Shown here one piece after another: positions 17,901 through 29,869 of a DNA stretch of 64,000 nt (positions are counted from its first letter, which is position 1; each line of letters begins with the position of its first letter). A program made the translations under genes and the position numbers. The notes below the pieces were generated by a model that saw nothing but the letters and a program-made list of their open reading frames with translations, searched no databases and had not been told where the DNA came from. This DNA comes from Anopheles merus (taxonomy: Eukaryota; Arthropoda; Insecta; Diptera; Culicidae), in assembly GCF_017562075.2 (NCBI RefSeq), contig NC_054085.1:5413184-5477183 (forward strand), written 5' to 3'.

Positions 17901-18542
17901 AAATGTTCGAAAGCCGTAAAAATATATTTTTCAAAAGGATGCGAGCATTTAAGTTAACCGCTTGTTAAAACACTTGTTAATGCTTCTCTCTTTCTTTTAC
18001 GAGATCTTCAGGCATTTGGCTGTATAAGCTTCTTATATTTTTGTACCCCATCTGCGAACAGTAAGGACTGACTAGCTACATGTAAAAATTTATGTTGGTA
18101 ATCAAATAGAATCGAATCTTGCAGGAGCCTACGTGGCTGTAGAAAAGACCGCCTAGTAGCTCCCAATTATACGTTAGTATTGTTAAATCAGTATGGCAGT
18201 GTGATTAAATCATAATTCACGCAACCAACACCTACACACGTCTGGTTAACTTAGTAAACCGTTAAAGCATTGCATTTCTGGGGCACTTTCAGATGCAAAG
18301 CCCGAGGGCAAATGAATGACATTATAATCCTTGCTGTCAACGTGTCCCTTACGACTCTTTCGTGGTTGGCTTCTAGGGTACAGCAGTGCCTCCTCGTAGG
18401 CTGCATTTATGTGATAACATTGCATATGGATCTGGTTTTTTGGAGTGGTGCAAAATCCATACAACATATGTTTGATGAACGGAGTGTACCTAAGCGGAGC
18501 GACGCAAAGCGCATGCTGAGTTGACAGTGAGTTGCATCTTAC
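14943..18542 (-). other. dpr intron between the two Ig exons
   Basis: Intron of 3600 bp in phase 0, starting GTAAGA at 18542 and ending with GGGCAG at 14943 on the minus strand. It contains one SINE at 15991-16163. The part around 17059-17664 lacks stops on both strands, including an open minus-strand frame of 201 codons, but neither peptide resembles a known protein; I treat it as non-coding, possibly conserved regulatory DNA. Confidence 0.75.
15991..16163 (-). mobile_element. SINE200-like copy, diverged
   Basis: Read on the minus strand it runs from the A box region near 16163 through the B box (GGTTGAAGCC) to the AACGGTTTTTGTGTC end. It is diverged from the copies at 11862 and 25181 and lacks a clear AAG tail and target duplication, so it is an old insertion. 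It lies in the dpr intron in the same orientation as the gene. Confidence 0.8.
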
Positions 18543-18832
18543 CGTTTTGTTGCCCAGGTTCTTCACCCGGCAGCTCAGATAAGCGGATTTGCCAACGAGT
18601 CCGGTCACATTCCTCGGCGTTGTGTCGTCAAAGTATGGTTCATCCCATTTGCTTTGCGAGCTCTGCCCCGGTGTCTGCTGTTGGGCGTGATGCACGCCAC
18701 CGAACTGGCTGGAGGATCCGGACGCAACCGAACCGGACGCCACGTACGTGCGCAGATGGGCCGTGCTGGTATCGAGGAATGATTTATATCCATCGTAGGG
18801 CTGATGAGGCTGGATGCCACCGCTGGTGATAT
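18543..18832 (-). CDS. dpr: dpr family gene, exon for first half of Ig domain 1
   Basis: Minus-strand exon of 290 bp encoding about 96 residues after two bases of a split codon. The first 55 or so residues are a low-complexity Ser/Gly/Gln-rich stretch. Then comes EPYFDDTTPRNVTGLVGKSA and YLSCRVKNLGNKT, the A-C strands of the first Dpr Ig domain with the first disulphide Cys. The donor is ACG followed by GTAAGA at 18542. The likely acceptor is TTCCAATTACAG ending at 18833; another AG nearby cannot be excluded. Splicing to 14942 gives LGNKT-VSWIRHRD, an uninterrupted family motif. An upstream exon with the signal peptide is required and is not recognised in the window. By eye it is nearest Dpr6/Dpr10. 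Confidence 0.9.
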
Positions 18833-21800
18833 CTGTAATTGGAACGCGCGCGCGCCACAGCAGCAAGCACGGCGGTAGATGGAGAGGAAAATTGTATCAG
18901 TACATCGATCACGCAAAAGCCAGCAGTCGGCGGTTTTCCACCCATCCGCTTGTCGGGGAACCTATGCTACTTGACGGGGGAGAGATTGTGGTTTATTAGT
19001 TAGAGGTGTGGCTGACTGTGGGAGCAATCGTTGGCACGCATACGGTGTCGCACCGATGGGAAAACTTGGTGGGTTCGCAATTGTATTTACGTGCGGTCGG
19101 TTGCGATGGTGTTTATACTCATCTGGTGGTTGTTTCGTATAGCATGGGTACCCCATTACCTAACCTCTCGATCGATGCGTATTGTCACAGACAATTTCGT
19201 TTGTGGCTTCCGCTATTCTTCTGCTCTCCGCTCCGCACAACATTACAGGTACATAACTACCAGCAAACATCACCATGAATCTGTTATCGCAGCTGATGGG
19301 TATTATCTTCCCATCAGCAACCACCCAAAGCGATTGGACTTGGAGGCAGACGGTTTGGAAGTTTCAGTGCACACCGTGCATAAAACAGTGAGTTTCCAGT
19401 GCGGTGGACAGCGCTGGTAACGGTGAAATGGTACCCTGCTACCGAAGATGGATGGACATGTGGTGCCCGTCTAGTAAGGTTTCCTGCCTTGCCAGCTACT
19501 ACAGTAAGGGTGCCCTTTTGCCGTTGATACTAATAAATAATACAACACACTCGTTGGACAATCATTTTTCATTTAAAATAAATGATCCGTCAGAAATGGT
19601 GGACGGTTGGTACGGGATTAATTTAGCTTCGCAGCGAAAGGTTGCAGTAATTCTTTACGGGTTAAATGAAAGATGAAAGGGGTCAGTAACGTTAGCTTAA
19701 CGAAGAAAAATGACCACGTCAAAATCTGAGAGGAAAAAAACTCAACCTTCGTTTGGCTTATTTTAGTTCTGTATCGAAATCAGAAAAAGAACATAATAAC
19801 GCGATTTTAAACAATTTCAATAATGGCATCAATTAACTTTAATAAATTACTGCCGCACGAACGTTGAATATTATATTAATTAGTACTTGCGGTGAAAATT
19901 ATCATAGCATGAGCTAACGAAAAGAAATGTCTTTAAGTGACATGAGAACACTTGCATTGTGGGAATGCACTATTGAGATCAACATTATACCATTTACCTA
20001 TTTACATCAGACTTGGAAGGTGCTCGTCCGCTTCAATTAATCTGCAGGCTATCGGCAGCTTCAAAGCAACCAAATATTGCTAATACAAAATACAAAAAAA
20101 ATCTGTTAGACTAAATAAGTATAGTCAGATTTTAATCAAGCCATTAGTAAGCTATAAATCCAACAAAATGCACTACTCAAAATACACAATGTTAATTGCT
20201 CCAGTTTTGATACTAGAAACTGAAAATGAAACAAATATGTTAAGATTCATTACGTTGCGTTGTTATGCAAAAAGCTCGCCCTACTATTAGGCTCTACTTT
20301 TGTCGATGATCCTTGAGCAGACAGACCGCTGCTTAACTCATACAAACAAAGCACTCACACTTACGGCAAATAATAATACCCTTGGCGGTGGTGTATGCCA
20401 GCTATGATATCGTCCTCACCTTTTAATATGAACCTCTAATAAACCCACACTGCAAGCGTATACCCAAGATACATAAGCTCATTCTGCTGTTTGTTCAGAA
20501 GGTGTCTTCTCAGCCTGGGCGCATCCTTCTGCAAACGAAAGCTGCAATGTCTGTGTTGCAATGCAACGAAGATAAATACACAAAACTTGTTTTTTTTCTC
20601 TACCGCCTTTGTTCGCTTTGCTCGGTACGTTTGCGTGGCCATTGCACCATATACATACGTATATAGGCGTGATGGGTCTGTTTAAGTGTTCTTTTAGACT
20701 CTGCCGCCAAATTAGAACGGTTGAAAAGATCCAGATGTGAGCTTTTTTTTTTCTTTCAAGCGCTGTTACCGAACGAAATTCGCAACATGAACTCGGCTAC
20801 AAGCAAACCAGTGTGCCAGAAGGTTGACTTTGAGCCATACCCGTGCCTTTGAGTGTTTGCTCAGCTGCACCGAAAAGCGTCATCCGGGTGAAAGTACATT
20901 TAACCGACTAAATTGGGGAGTTTCACAACAAACACATACACTCACACGAACATGTGACTTAGACCTCGACAAGCGTACAGTCAAAAACAGCCGAAAAGCT
21001 AAAAAAGGCTACCCGTGGATCCCGTGAGGGTTGTGTCCTTTTTTTTACTGCTTGATTTGAAAAATATATATATTTCCACTTTTTGACACAGTTTCCACCC
21101 TGCAAGCCAGCCCTGGTGCATCAGATTCTTTCACGTACCCCGTCAAAGTGCAGTAAAAGTTTTCGCGCTGCAAGGAAATGAAACACACTTCAAAAGTACA
21201 GCACGCATTCGCGCCGGATGCTTACTTGTTCGAGGTTATGGCTGCAAGGTGAGCAAGGAGGCCTCGTATAAACGGTAACAGCGACTCGAAAACAGCTACC
21301 AATGCTCTACCCACGGCCAGCTACCAAGGCAACAGAAGGGAGAGCGAGCATGAAATTCTTGTCCTATTTCAATAAAGTTTGTGTTTGCCTGCTGAATTAT
21401 AGCGTTAGTTTTCCATAAATTACATTGTCGCCCGTCGACCGTGTTTCAAGCCGTTTTCCGAAATACTGTCACGGTGCGATCTTTGCTACTACTTGCTTAT
21501 AGCAAACACACGTGCATCGTTTGGCCAAAGGTACGCTTTCTAGCTCTAGGAGAAGGATTGCAATAGTACAGAGCCACGCGTTGGAAAGTAGAAGCATTGC
21601 TTTTGGTGCAAGTGGAACCTGAAATGTTGGCAGGGTTTGGAGACAAATGCCGGCGATGTAAAGTTATGATCCGGTACTGTTTGTGGAAGATTTCAGTTCG
21701 CTAGGGTGAAACGATGAGGCGGAAACGGAATAAGACTTCCATTTTTACGGGCAACATAAATAAACGAAATTTTGGTTCAAATTCTTGCACGATGGAGCTG

Positions 21801-24483
21801 TTTGTAAAATAATCAGACAATTGTTTACCTTTGAACATTCGAAACGAAATTCGTGCAAAATTCAAACATCCTCAAATCATTTTCTTTATTCGCACATTTA
21901 TTCACAACATTTTGTTTATAAAACAGCTCTCACGGGAGTATTTTATGAAAATAATAGTTTGATTTTGATAGTCAATACAAAATCTTTATATTCATCAAAT
22001 ATATAGAATTCTGATACACGACATAAATCTTAAAAGGCTTTAGATAGGTAAATGTAGAAGCATTCATATCATCATTTAACAAAGAAGATTAGATTTAAAT
22101 TTATTGACCCTTAAACTGCTTATTTTTATGTATTATTCTACCACGATCGAAACCAGAGCGATTTTTCATGCCTCTGGATGTCTCTTTCAGCTAAATCCTT
22201 CATTTTATATGCCCATCTTCCTTTCTTGAGCCTAAAACTAGCTGATACAGCACAATCTCCAGATCAGCCGCAAGATGTTCGTCCGGTTCGCCTGGCCGGA
22301 AGGATAACACCACTGGATACACATCGCCGAACGTGACAAATGAGTGTGCTGGATGTATTTTAATTATTTACCGCTTCATAAACTCTCACTTTATCTCCCG
22401 GATATATTGGGTAGGAAGATAATCTGCATCGAAAGAACCAGGAGGATGAAGATCAAAATAGAGTCCGCCTTTTTAAATTATGCTTACAATAGACTTCATA
22501 ACGGAGGCCTCACAAAGGTTGAAAAGAACTTACTTGAGGGAAAGGTAAAGTTGGAAGTGGGTCCATAAAATTATGGTTCAGTTTTTCATCGACCCGACCT
22601 TCAAGAATGTCGCACGACGCTATTCGAAAAATGTAACACGCCGTCGCCTTCTTCAGCCGGTACCAACATTGCTTCGGTAAAATAACTCAAACCTTGTGGT
22701 TTTAAAACGGCCCAAACGGTAGACTTTGGGGCTTTCTATGAAGCTTTATGCATTTATACTTTACGTCCTTCGTTCTAGATGATCCACAAGATCAACCATT
22801 ACACGATGGGTTGGAGGCAAGGTCCTGCCAGGGCATCCAGTGTCCAGCGGTTGAATGGAAAGAAATAATCTACTGTTGGGTTCATCCACAATCCATCGGT
22901 GGTATGCTACACCGACGGAACGACCAGAGCCACGGGAAGGCAATCTTTGCACAGCGGGTGTTTTCGGTTTATTGCCAAGAAGATATATTAACTACTGCGC
23001 CATGCTAGTGGCTGGGGTAAAGTCGGATCCTACCTCATAGATGGGCAAATATTTATTCACCTTTACCAAAATTGGACCGCTCAAAATGTCACGAGAAGTT
23101 ATTTCCTCTTTCCGTTCCGTTCCGGACGGAACTCAACGCACTCGGGCAAGCCAGTTTTTACGATCGTACGATAGCGGTCCTGGTGGACATTAATTTACCT
23201 GCAACCGGTGGTGGGGTCTTATTAGGATCATCGAGAAGAATCTGGCGGGGAAAACTTTATGGGAGACTAATTTATGAGGTAGCTACCGTTTATTTTATTT
23301 TTTTTTGTCCAAACATTTGATTTCTGCCCTGTAGTTGGCTTCTTTACATTAAAATTGATGCAATTTAAATTCCTTAGAGTACATCACATCATTTACGCTA
23401 GGTCAAATTAACCTCAACATTGCCCCGCGCTAGACGCAAACAATCACCTGTACGGCATTAGGAGCACTCTTTGCATGAACCTAAACCGACTCTCGGTTTC
23501 TTAAAGATGAACCTTGTCGTGCTTATCCTCCCGGGGATTTACGACTATTTTGCTCTATAAAAGAAGTCATTGCCGCTCGTAATGAGCTTGGATGGCGCAT
23601 AGAATATCCCGTTAAGCGTTTGTTCGGAAGCGAACTGCAGGTACTAACAAGATTTTAGAAAGATACCCACCCATCCCATGAAAAAAAAACACTTTTCGAG
23701 AGCAGTTTGTTTGTTTAAATTTCAATGGTAAGTTGATTTTCTTCATTGACTGTTGCGCCAAGGATAAGTAGATTTTGTTTTGCTGTTTTGTAGCTGTTTC
23801 GTTGTTTTCAAATACGAAACGTGGGACGAATTTTAGGGATCCACGGTACGTTCGGCAAACTTTCCAGGCAAACCATTCCCATGGTGATGCCAAGCGTTCC
23901 GATGGTTGTAAACAGGTAATTACTTCAATAAAGTTAAATTTTGCTTTCCACGCCTCGTGTTGCTGCTTGCGAGACGCATCCGTATAGCATCTCGGTGTTT
24001 CGCCTCTGGGTACCAGTCGAAATTCAGTAAAAAACATAACGAAATAAGATTGCAATAAATCACTTGTTCGACTGTTTTGCAACAAGTGTTCTGTTTTGTG
24101 AAGCAGTATGCTTTTATGGCGTGTTTTTTTGCGATAGAAGAATGAGGTAGTTAGGTAAAATTGTAAGTAAAGAGACGAAAAAAAGAAAATTATGTTTAAT
24201 TCCAGAAATAATTTGCATGGTCATGGACAGAAATTTAAGTTAAACTTTTAAATAACAAACAAAACCTTATTTGTAAAACAGTCCAATATTTTGAATGTTT
24301 TCTTAACGTCAAAATCAAGTCTTTTGTAACTTCTTCATAATTTGGTAGTTGATAAAATAAAGTATATTTACAATCATAGATAATTCAAATTTCAAACCAC
24401 TCTTGATAGAAAATTTCTCCGCGGGATGTTTTCTTTATCAATAAATTAAATAACCCGACGAAAAAAGGTCAAATTTCATACTT
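18833..24483. other. gene-free stretch, probably 5' dpr intron
   Basis: I find no exon. Because the dpr exon ending at 18832 needs an upstream signal-peptide exon, at least part of this is probably the next intron. Open frames such as those at 19006-19420 and 23612-24085 match nothing known and are not retained as genes. Confidence 0.45.
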
Positions 24484-24655
24484 CTTCTAGTACGTGTGTC
24501 CTACTAGAAGATGCATAAGCATGTTTGGAAGAGCTCCAAACACACCAAGAATAATCGGTTGCGAATCACTGAAGTGGAAAATTAATACATATTTATTGCA
24601 CTGCTCAATCGTGTCCCTCTAGTGTCCAACAGCCCTTGCAAATGACAAGCTGTTG
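24484..24655. repeat. cluster of three short perfect hairpins
   Basis: Three inverted repeats lie within 172 bp. The first is CTTCTAGTA/TACTAGAAG with a 9-base loop (24484-24510). The second is TGTTTGGA/TCCAAACA with a 5-base loop (24522-24542). The third is CAACAG..CTTG/CAAG.CTGTTG with a 7-base loop and a 2-base bulge (24627-24655). I do not recognise the sequence; a decayed transposon or a structured RNA are both possible. Confidence 0.5.
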
Positions 24656-25166
24656 AGAATGATCGGCACACAACTTAACCACCAACTTTAAGCTAACGGT
24701 ACTACGTCACCGCTGGCCGGAGAAATGGTAGCATTCAATTTATTTTTATGGTCGCACATAAATATGCCAATACGTCTTGTCACGCCACAAATGGGTAGCA
24801 TACGCTTCCAAACCACGGAAGTACCGATGAACGCAACTGACAGATGGCTAGTTTGAAGACCCTAGGCTACAGATGCTCTCGATGGTTGACGATATTACGA
24901 ACCCCTAACGATATGGTATTTATTTTTATCAACGTAATCTCTATCCACATTTGGAAAAGGGACAAGGGTTCCCCAGCGAAAGTGGATCCTTTTCAAGAGG
25001 TAATGCCTGGGAGTATTTTTCTTGAGATTTGAGATTTCATAGATTGTATACTTACGTTCGAAAAGCAAACAGTCGATTAGGATATATAGTTGAAGTGAGC
25101 AAAAATCATTAAAACATTTATCAGGTAAATTGAAATTTAAATCTAAATGGGAATTTTACACCCAAT
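24656..25166. other. unassigned stretch between hairpins and SINE
   Basis: Slightly less AT-rich than its surroundings, with a 62-codon open frame near its 3' end that matches nothing I know. No gene is supported. Confidence 0.4.
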
Positions 25167-25180
25167 GAACGTGCGTTTTA

Positions 25181-25386
25181 GCCGGTCTCATGGTACAGTC
25201 GTCAACTCGTACGACTTAATAACATGCCCGTCATGGGTTCAAGCCCCAAATAGACCGTGCCGCCATACGTAGGACTGACTATCCTGCTATGGGGGGAAAT
25301 CAATAAGTCACTGAAAGCCAACCCCACAAGTGGGTTGGTAGGCCTTGACCGGCATCGGTTGTTGAGCCAAAGAAGAAGAAGAAGAA
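25181..25386 (+). mobile_element. SINE200-like copy, full length, perfect TSD
   Basis: Nearly the same sequence as the SINE at 11862-12064. The A box TGGTACAGTCG is at 25191-25201 and the B box GTTCAAGCC at 25237-25245, both exact matches to the Pol III consensus. The tail is (AAG)n. A perfect 14-bp target duplication, GAACGTGCGTTTTA, is at 25167-25180 and 25387-25400. Intact promoter, clean ends and perfect duplication mark it as one of the youngest copies here. Confidence 0.93.
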
Positions 25387-26281
25387 GAACGTGCGTTTTA
25401 TCAGACTATAAGAAAAGGACTTTTTATCATGAAACCTTTTTACTTAATGATTGCAAAATGTGAATATTTTTCAGGCTGCGATCGATAATGGATGGAATTT
25501 AATCGTTATTGGATACTACTTATCAGCCCAAATATTGCTGAAATAAAATATAAGTTATTTGACATACGAGCAAACAATACGTTTTTGTTTATAAATGTGT
25601 AGATTTTTCGAATTGCGTTATAAATTCCATTTCTGATTGAAAAATGACGACTCAAAATCTATTTTTTTACAAATTTCTGGGCAAATTCCCATTACCCTGT
25701 AATATCAGCAGCATCCTTTGCATATGATACCGTGCGTTATTCTGTTTGAAACTGTGTCACGATTGAACAAAAAAGAGTATCCCACACACAATTCGAATCC
25801 GTCAGCTTCCCTGTAGGCTCGATAAATCAATCTGACACATTTCACCTTGGAAACGCTATTTAACAGGTGAAATCGAGAGTACTTTTCCATCTAATATATC
25901 ACTTGAATCGTTCGTGAAAGAAAATGTATACATGTGTGTGTTCTTGTTCCACTCAAGTACGAAAATGTTTCCCATTCTACCACATCGAACATTAAGCGGG
26001 TTAAAGTCTCGAAAGGTGAAATGAGCTACGTTAACTGACGGTGCCAACGAAGCGTGGAAAATGTTCCCGATCAATTGCGTGTTTCTAAGCACCTTTTTCC
26101 GGCCACTTTTGCGTTCCATATCCACCTTACGACTGACGTGGCTTGGTAAGCAGCAGCGAATGAAAATGCCAACACCGACCGAGTGGAAAAAGTAATGCTT
26201 CAGATAGAAAGGTACGAGCTATCGGCCGTTAAGTGAAACATTGATTGAATTCCGACGGAAAGAAAAATTCGACTATCACAG

Positions 26282-26311
26282 CCCACCCTACGGTAAACAG
26301 CGTAGGGTGGG
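26282..26311. repeat. perfect 11-bp hairpin, 8-base loop
   Basis: CCCACCCTACG at 26282-26292 and its exact complement CGTAGGGTGGG at 26301-26311 enclose the loop GTAAACAG. It is GC-rich within AT-rich DNA. No T-run follows, so it is not an obvious terminator; function unknown. Confidence 0.7.
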
Positions 26312-27079
26312 TAAGCAAGGTTCTGGATAGCTCAGCTTGAAACGGATTGCCGCTGGTTCTGGTTTTATTTTTCATTCGATCGCAGTCATTTTTCACAAAT
26401 GTTCATGTGAACGTGCGGATGGCAGCTGCGTGAAGTGTGATATAAATTTGTATTTTGTGAGTATGCTTTGGAAAGGCAATTTTGTTCTTAGGAAGTAGAT
26501 GGTTTTGGCACAGAAATGATAGGGAGCCAAAATAACCAGCACACGTCTATTGATTCTTATTTAAATTTAAAGGAAGGCAATGCGAATCCACACCGCGCCA
26601 GTTTAAAGTGGAAAATAATCTACGGCAATGCAGCAGCAAATTGGAGGCACCCGGCACGGTGAAATTTCCTCATAAGGATGGAAAAGCCATCCGTCGAGAG
26701 GGACAAAATGATGGCCGTGAAATTGATCTAATCCTTGATGATGGCAAACTTTTTATGGAATTTGACGAATGGTGTATTCGTGGCTGATGGGATTAGAAGC
26801 TTAGCTAAAATTTCAAGCTTGACATAGTTAGTGACAAGTTTAACCTACGGTTTAGTGGCATTTTGCAAGACAATTCGAAATGTTTTGATGTATAAATCTG
26901 AAAACGAGGCTTGATCGCTTTGATCAGAAAAAAATAAAATTAAATGTACTTTATGCGTTTTGATGCAGCAATAAAAATCAACTAAACTAAACTTGCTGTT
27001 GGGAGATTGAACAGTAAACTTGAAATGCCGTCGGGGGCCCCTTCGATCATCAGTCACAGGCTCTAATTTTTTTGCTGAC

Positions 27080-27094
27080 GGGGGGGGGGGGGGG
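27080..27094. repeat. homopolymer of 15 G
   Basis: A run of 15 G in otherwise AT-rich DNA. The exact length is prone to sequencing error. Confidence 0.85.
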
Positions 27095-28519
27095 TGCAAA
27101 TGATTTGCCAGCCTTGGGGCTCAACGGCCATCCTTAGCCCTTGTCGCTAGTACTCTGTCCATACGGCATAATGGTGATGGCGGCTGCATCGGCGGGGCCC
27201 CAGGCGACCGCCTAATCCGCCTACCGTTAGATACCCACTGCTAGAGAAACCATGTATCTTCAACGAACGCCTAGAAAACCTAAGATAATATGTTTCCAAC
27301 AATGTTTTTTAAATAGTTTAAATAAGTTTACTGTTCAGAAAGAAATGCATCAATCATCCATGTCACTTGTTTTAAAATGTTTTCCTTTTTTGCTGCATTT
27401 CACTATTTGACTTTAATCGATTAGCATTTGATGGCGTTTGGCGCGAGTGAAAAATGTTTCTCTGATGATTAATCAATTTTTTGATTGATGATATCTTGCA
27501 AGCTGTATTTTTTTTTGAATGCTACAAAAAACTGTTTGTTTTCACAAAAACGCTAAACTCTCTAGAATAATAAAACCAGTGTTTTCCTGCACAAGTAATG
27601 ATTCACGTATGGCTCTATTGGTAATGATTCTCTGGTAATAGCAAGGAGGCTCTATTATTATCCAGAATAATTCACTTTGCTGAACAAATGTTGCAAAAGT
27701 TTGTTGTTGCAGCTCGTGCGAGCAATAATGAAAATTGTTAGCAAAAAGTATTTCTATTTTGTTATAATTCAACTGATGTGAGAGCCTCATGCATGCCCGA
27801 AGGTAAAAACCTTTTGACACCCAATGATTGTCACGCAATTGAATTGAGAAAAGTTTGGCTTTCCCGCTTTCTTTCCTCTCGTCCCAGTTTGTGTTCCAGT
27901 ACAATTGCTGGCCTTTTGTCACATATGGCAATCTGTTTTCAAATCCATATCGATGACGAAGGGACATAAAAATGAGTTATGTTTACGGTCTGCCAGACAG
28001 ATTTACCAAAACTGGAACTGGGTGTGGTGTGGTTTTATTACGATTTGCAGAAACGAATTCCATGCAGCTTGCTCGCATTCCCACACACGAAACTCCTCGT
28101 ACACCGCAGTTCACGGAAAAGTACAGAAGGACGCTTACCCTTCCCATAGTCGAGGGGGCAATCAAAATGGGAACCTGCAACCGGCAACAAATTAATATGG
28201 TTGACTCGCAAAGTTTCTCTCGCGCAATGTGCGGTACACGTGGAGGAAAGTTTCTAGCCTTATATTTCGAGAAGGTACCACAATCGAAGTAAAGGGCACA
28301 GAAGTAACCGGGGGCAGAAGTTTTAATATGAAGATATTTTTATGGCACATATTAAAATGGTGACATGTGGAGTTGCAGAAGTTGTTACGATTTATTTTGG
28401 GATTTATTGAGTAATGAAAAACAAAATTATCGTGTTTTCTACAGTATATGCTTATTTATTTAATAAAACGTAGTCGATTAGCATTGAGACATATTAAAAT
28501 TAATTATTTTTTTTTTTTT

Positions 28520-28704
28520 GGCGCAACAACCGTTGTCGATCAAGGCCAGTCTATGACACCAAGGAACTTGGCTATGAGAGACTTATTACCCACATCACAG
28601 TAGGATAGTTAGTCAAACGTATAAGAGGCACGGTCCATACGGGGTTTGAACACATGACAGGCATGTTTCTAAGTCATGCTAGTTGACGACTGTACGACGG
28701 GAGC
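28520..28704 (-). mobile_element. SINE200-like copy, diverged
   Basis: On the minus strand the head with the B box (GTTCAAACC) lies towards 28704, and the CGACAACGGTTGTTGCGCC end lies at 28520 before a long A-rich tail (a T run at 28508-28519 on the plus strand). Many substitutions mark it as an old copy. The 3' end combines the ACAACGGTTGTTG of tail type A with the GCGCC of type B. Confidence 0.8.
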
Positions 28705-28897
28705 AGCCACGGAGAATCTCAATCAATGAAATTAAAAATATGTAACTTATATATTTTTTTATAAATGTATTTTTAGTGTAAGAATGTCATTTAAGCTTCA
28801 AAACGAGAAAATTTATTTATCATGAAATGCATTTTTTTTTTTGATAAAAAAGAGATAAACATTATCACGACTTCAGTTGTATTTACGAAATACATTA

Positions 28898-29076
28898 CAG
28901 GGTTTCCAACGTTTTTGGTTGGTTCCCGACAATTTTTAGATGCTTTGCATAGGGTTTTTTTTTGAGATCGTTCACATGATTTATTTTCAATTGTACTGAT
29001 TTGAAACGATTTCCATTCAAACGAGGAATGAACCCAACAAATTACGGGAACCAATTAAAAAATCTGAGAAACTCTG
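28898..29076. mobile_element. decayed third copy of the palindromic MITE
   Basis: It begins CAGGGTTTCC after TA (28896-28897) and ends GAAACTCTG. It keeps recognisable TTCCC..TTTTTGGTT units in both arms, but is 179 bp against 245 bp for the copies at 13744 and 14342, with many substitutions and internal loss. It is an old member of the same family. Confidence 0.7.
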
Positions 29077-29782
29077 TTGTTTTATAAAATTTATTATAAT
29101 ATATAACATGATTTAAAATAATCAAATTAAAATTGGCCTCGCTTTAGTGTATGGTTAATTATTAAATTGTGTGTATCCATTCTGTTGAGTATCTAAAGCA
29201 AGCTTAACAATGTCTGTATTAAAATGAGTTTACTCTTGTTAACGATTTATCTTCTTCAGTACGAAAAGATGTGTACCTCTCTTTCATAAATTCCCGGAAC
29301 ATTTCACCTTGCAAGCGTGCGTCTGAGTACGTGTCGTGAATAGTTTATTTAATTAATGAATACGAACTAAAATTTGTCTTTCCAGCACTGTCCCGTGATA
29401 CTACATCCAAGTATCAAGTGTTATGTCTTGGAAGCTGTTAAGATCCAGCGGCCCTAGACGTCTATCGAGTTTTCCATTCCACAAAATGTATTAGCATAAG
29501 TTCAAAGAGCTTCGTATCGTTCATGCAGTGAAATTAGTCTGGAAGCGGTTCAAAGCTGGTGTGCTTTGATCGGCCACTGCTACTGAGAAGCTGGGTGCGT
29601 TTGAGCACGAACCGGGATTACGCTCAAGGAGAAGTTAATTAGTTATTAATTTCATCGGAACCAAGCACGACAAAAAGGCGCTACTTGCAATCGATCGGTT
29701 AGCTGATGGGATTCCTGAGGATTGCTTTTCAAACCAATTAACTTTACGCTGGTAGGTCAGCGTGAAGATTAATCCAAGGCGT

Positions 29783-29786
<4 letters not shown>

Positions 29787-29856
<70 letters not shown>

Positions 29857-29869
29857 GGGGGGGGGGGGG
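29787..29869. repeat. (GA)n followed by a run of 14 G
   Basis: About 31 GA units, a short GGAGAGA link and then 14 G at 29856-29869. The whole strand is purine. Confidence 0.9.

Larger units (their letters stand above)
25401..28519. other. gene-free stretch
   Basis: No supported gene. It contains a perfect hairpin at 26282-26311, a run of 15 G at 27080-27094, and around it a GC-rich patch (about 27028-27240) that differs from the AT-rich surroundings and may be a decayed repeat I cannot name. Confidence 0.45.

Noticed and set aside
18521..18916. Overlapping plus- and minus-strand frames at the first dpr exon
   Set aside because: They are out-of-frame shadows of the dpr exon at 18543-18832.
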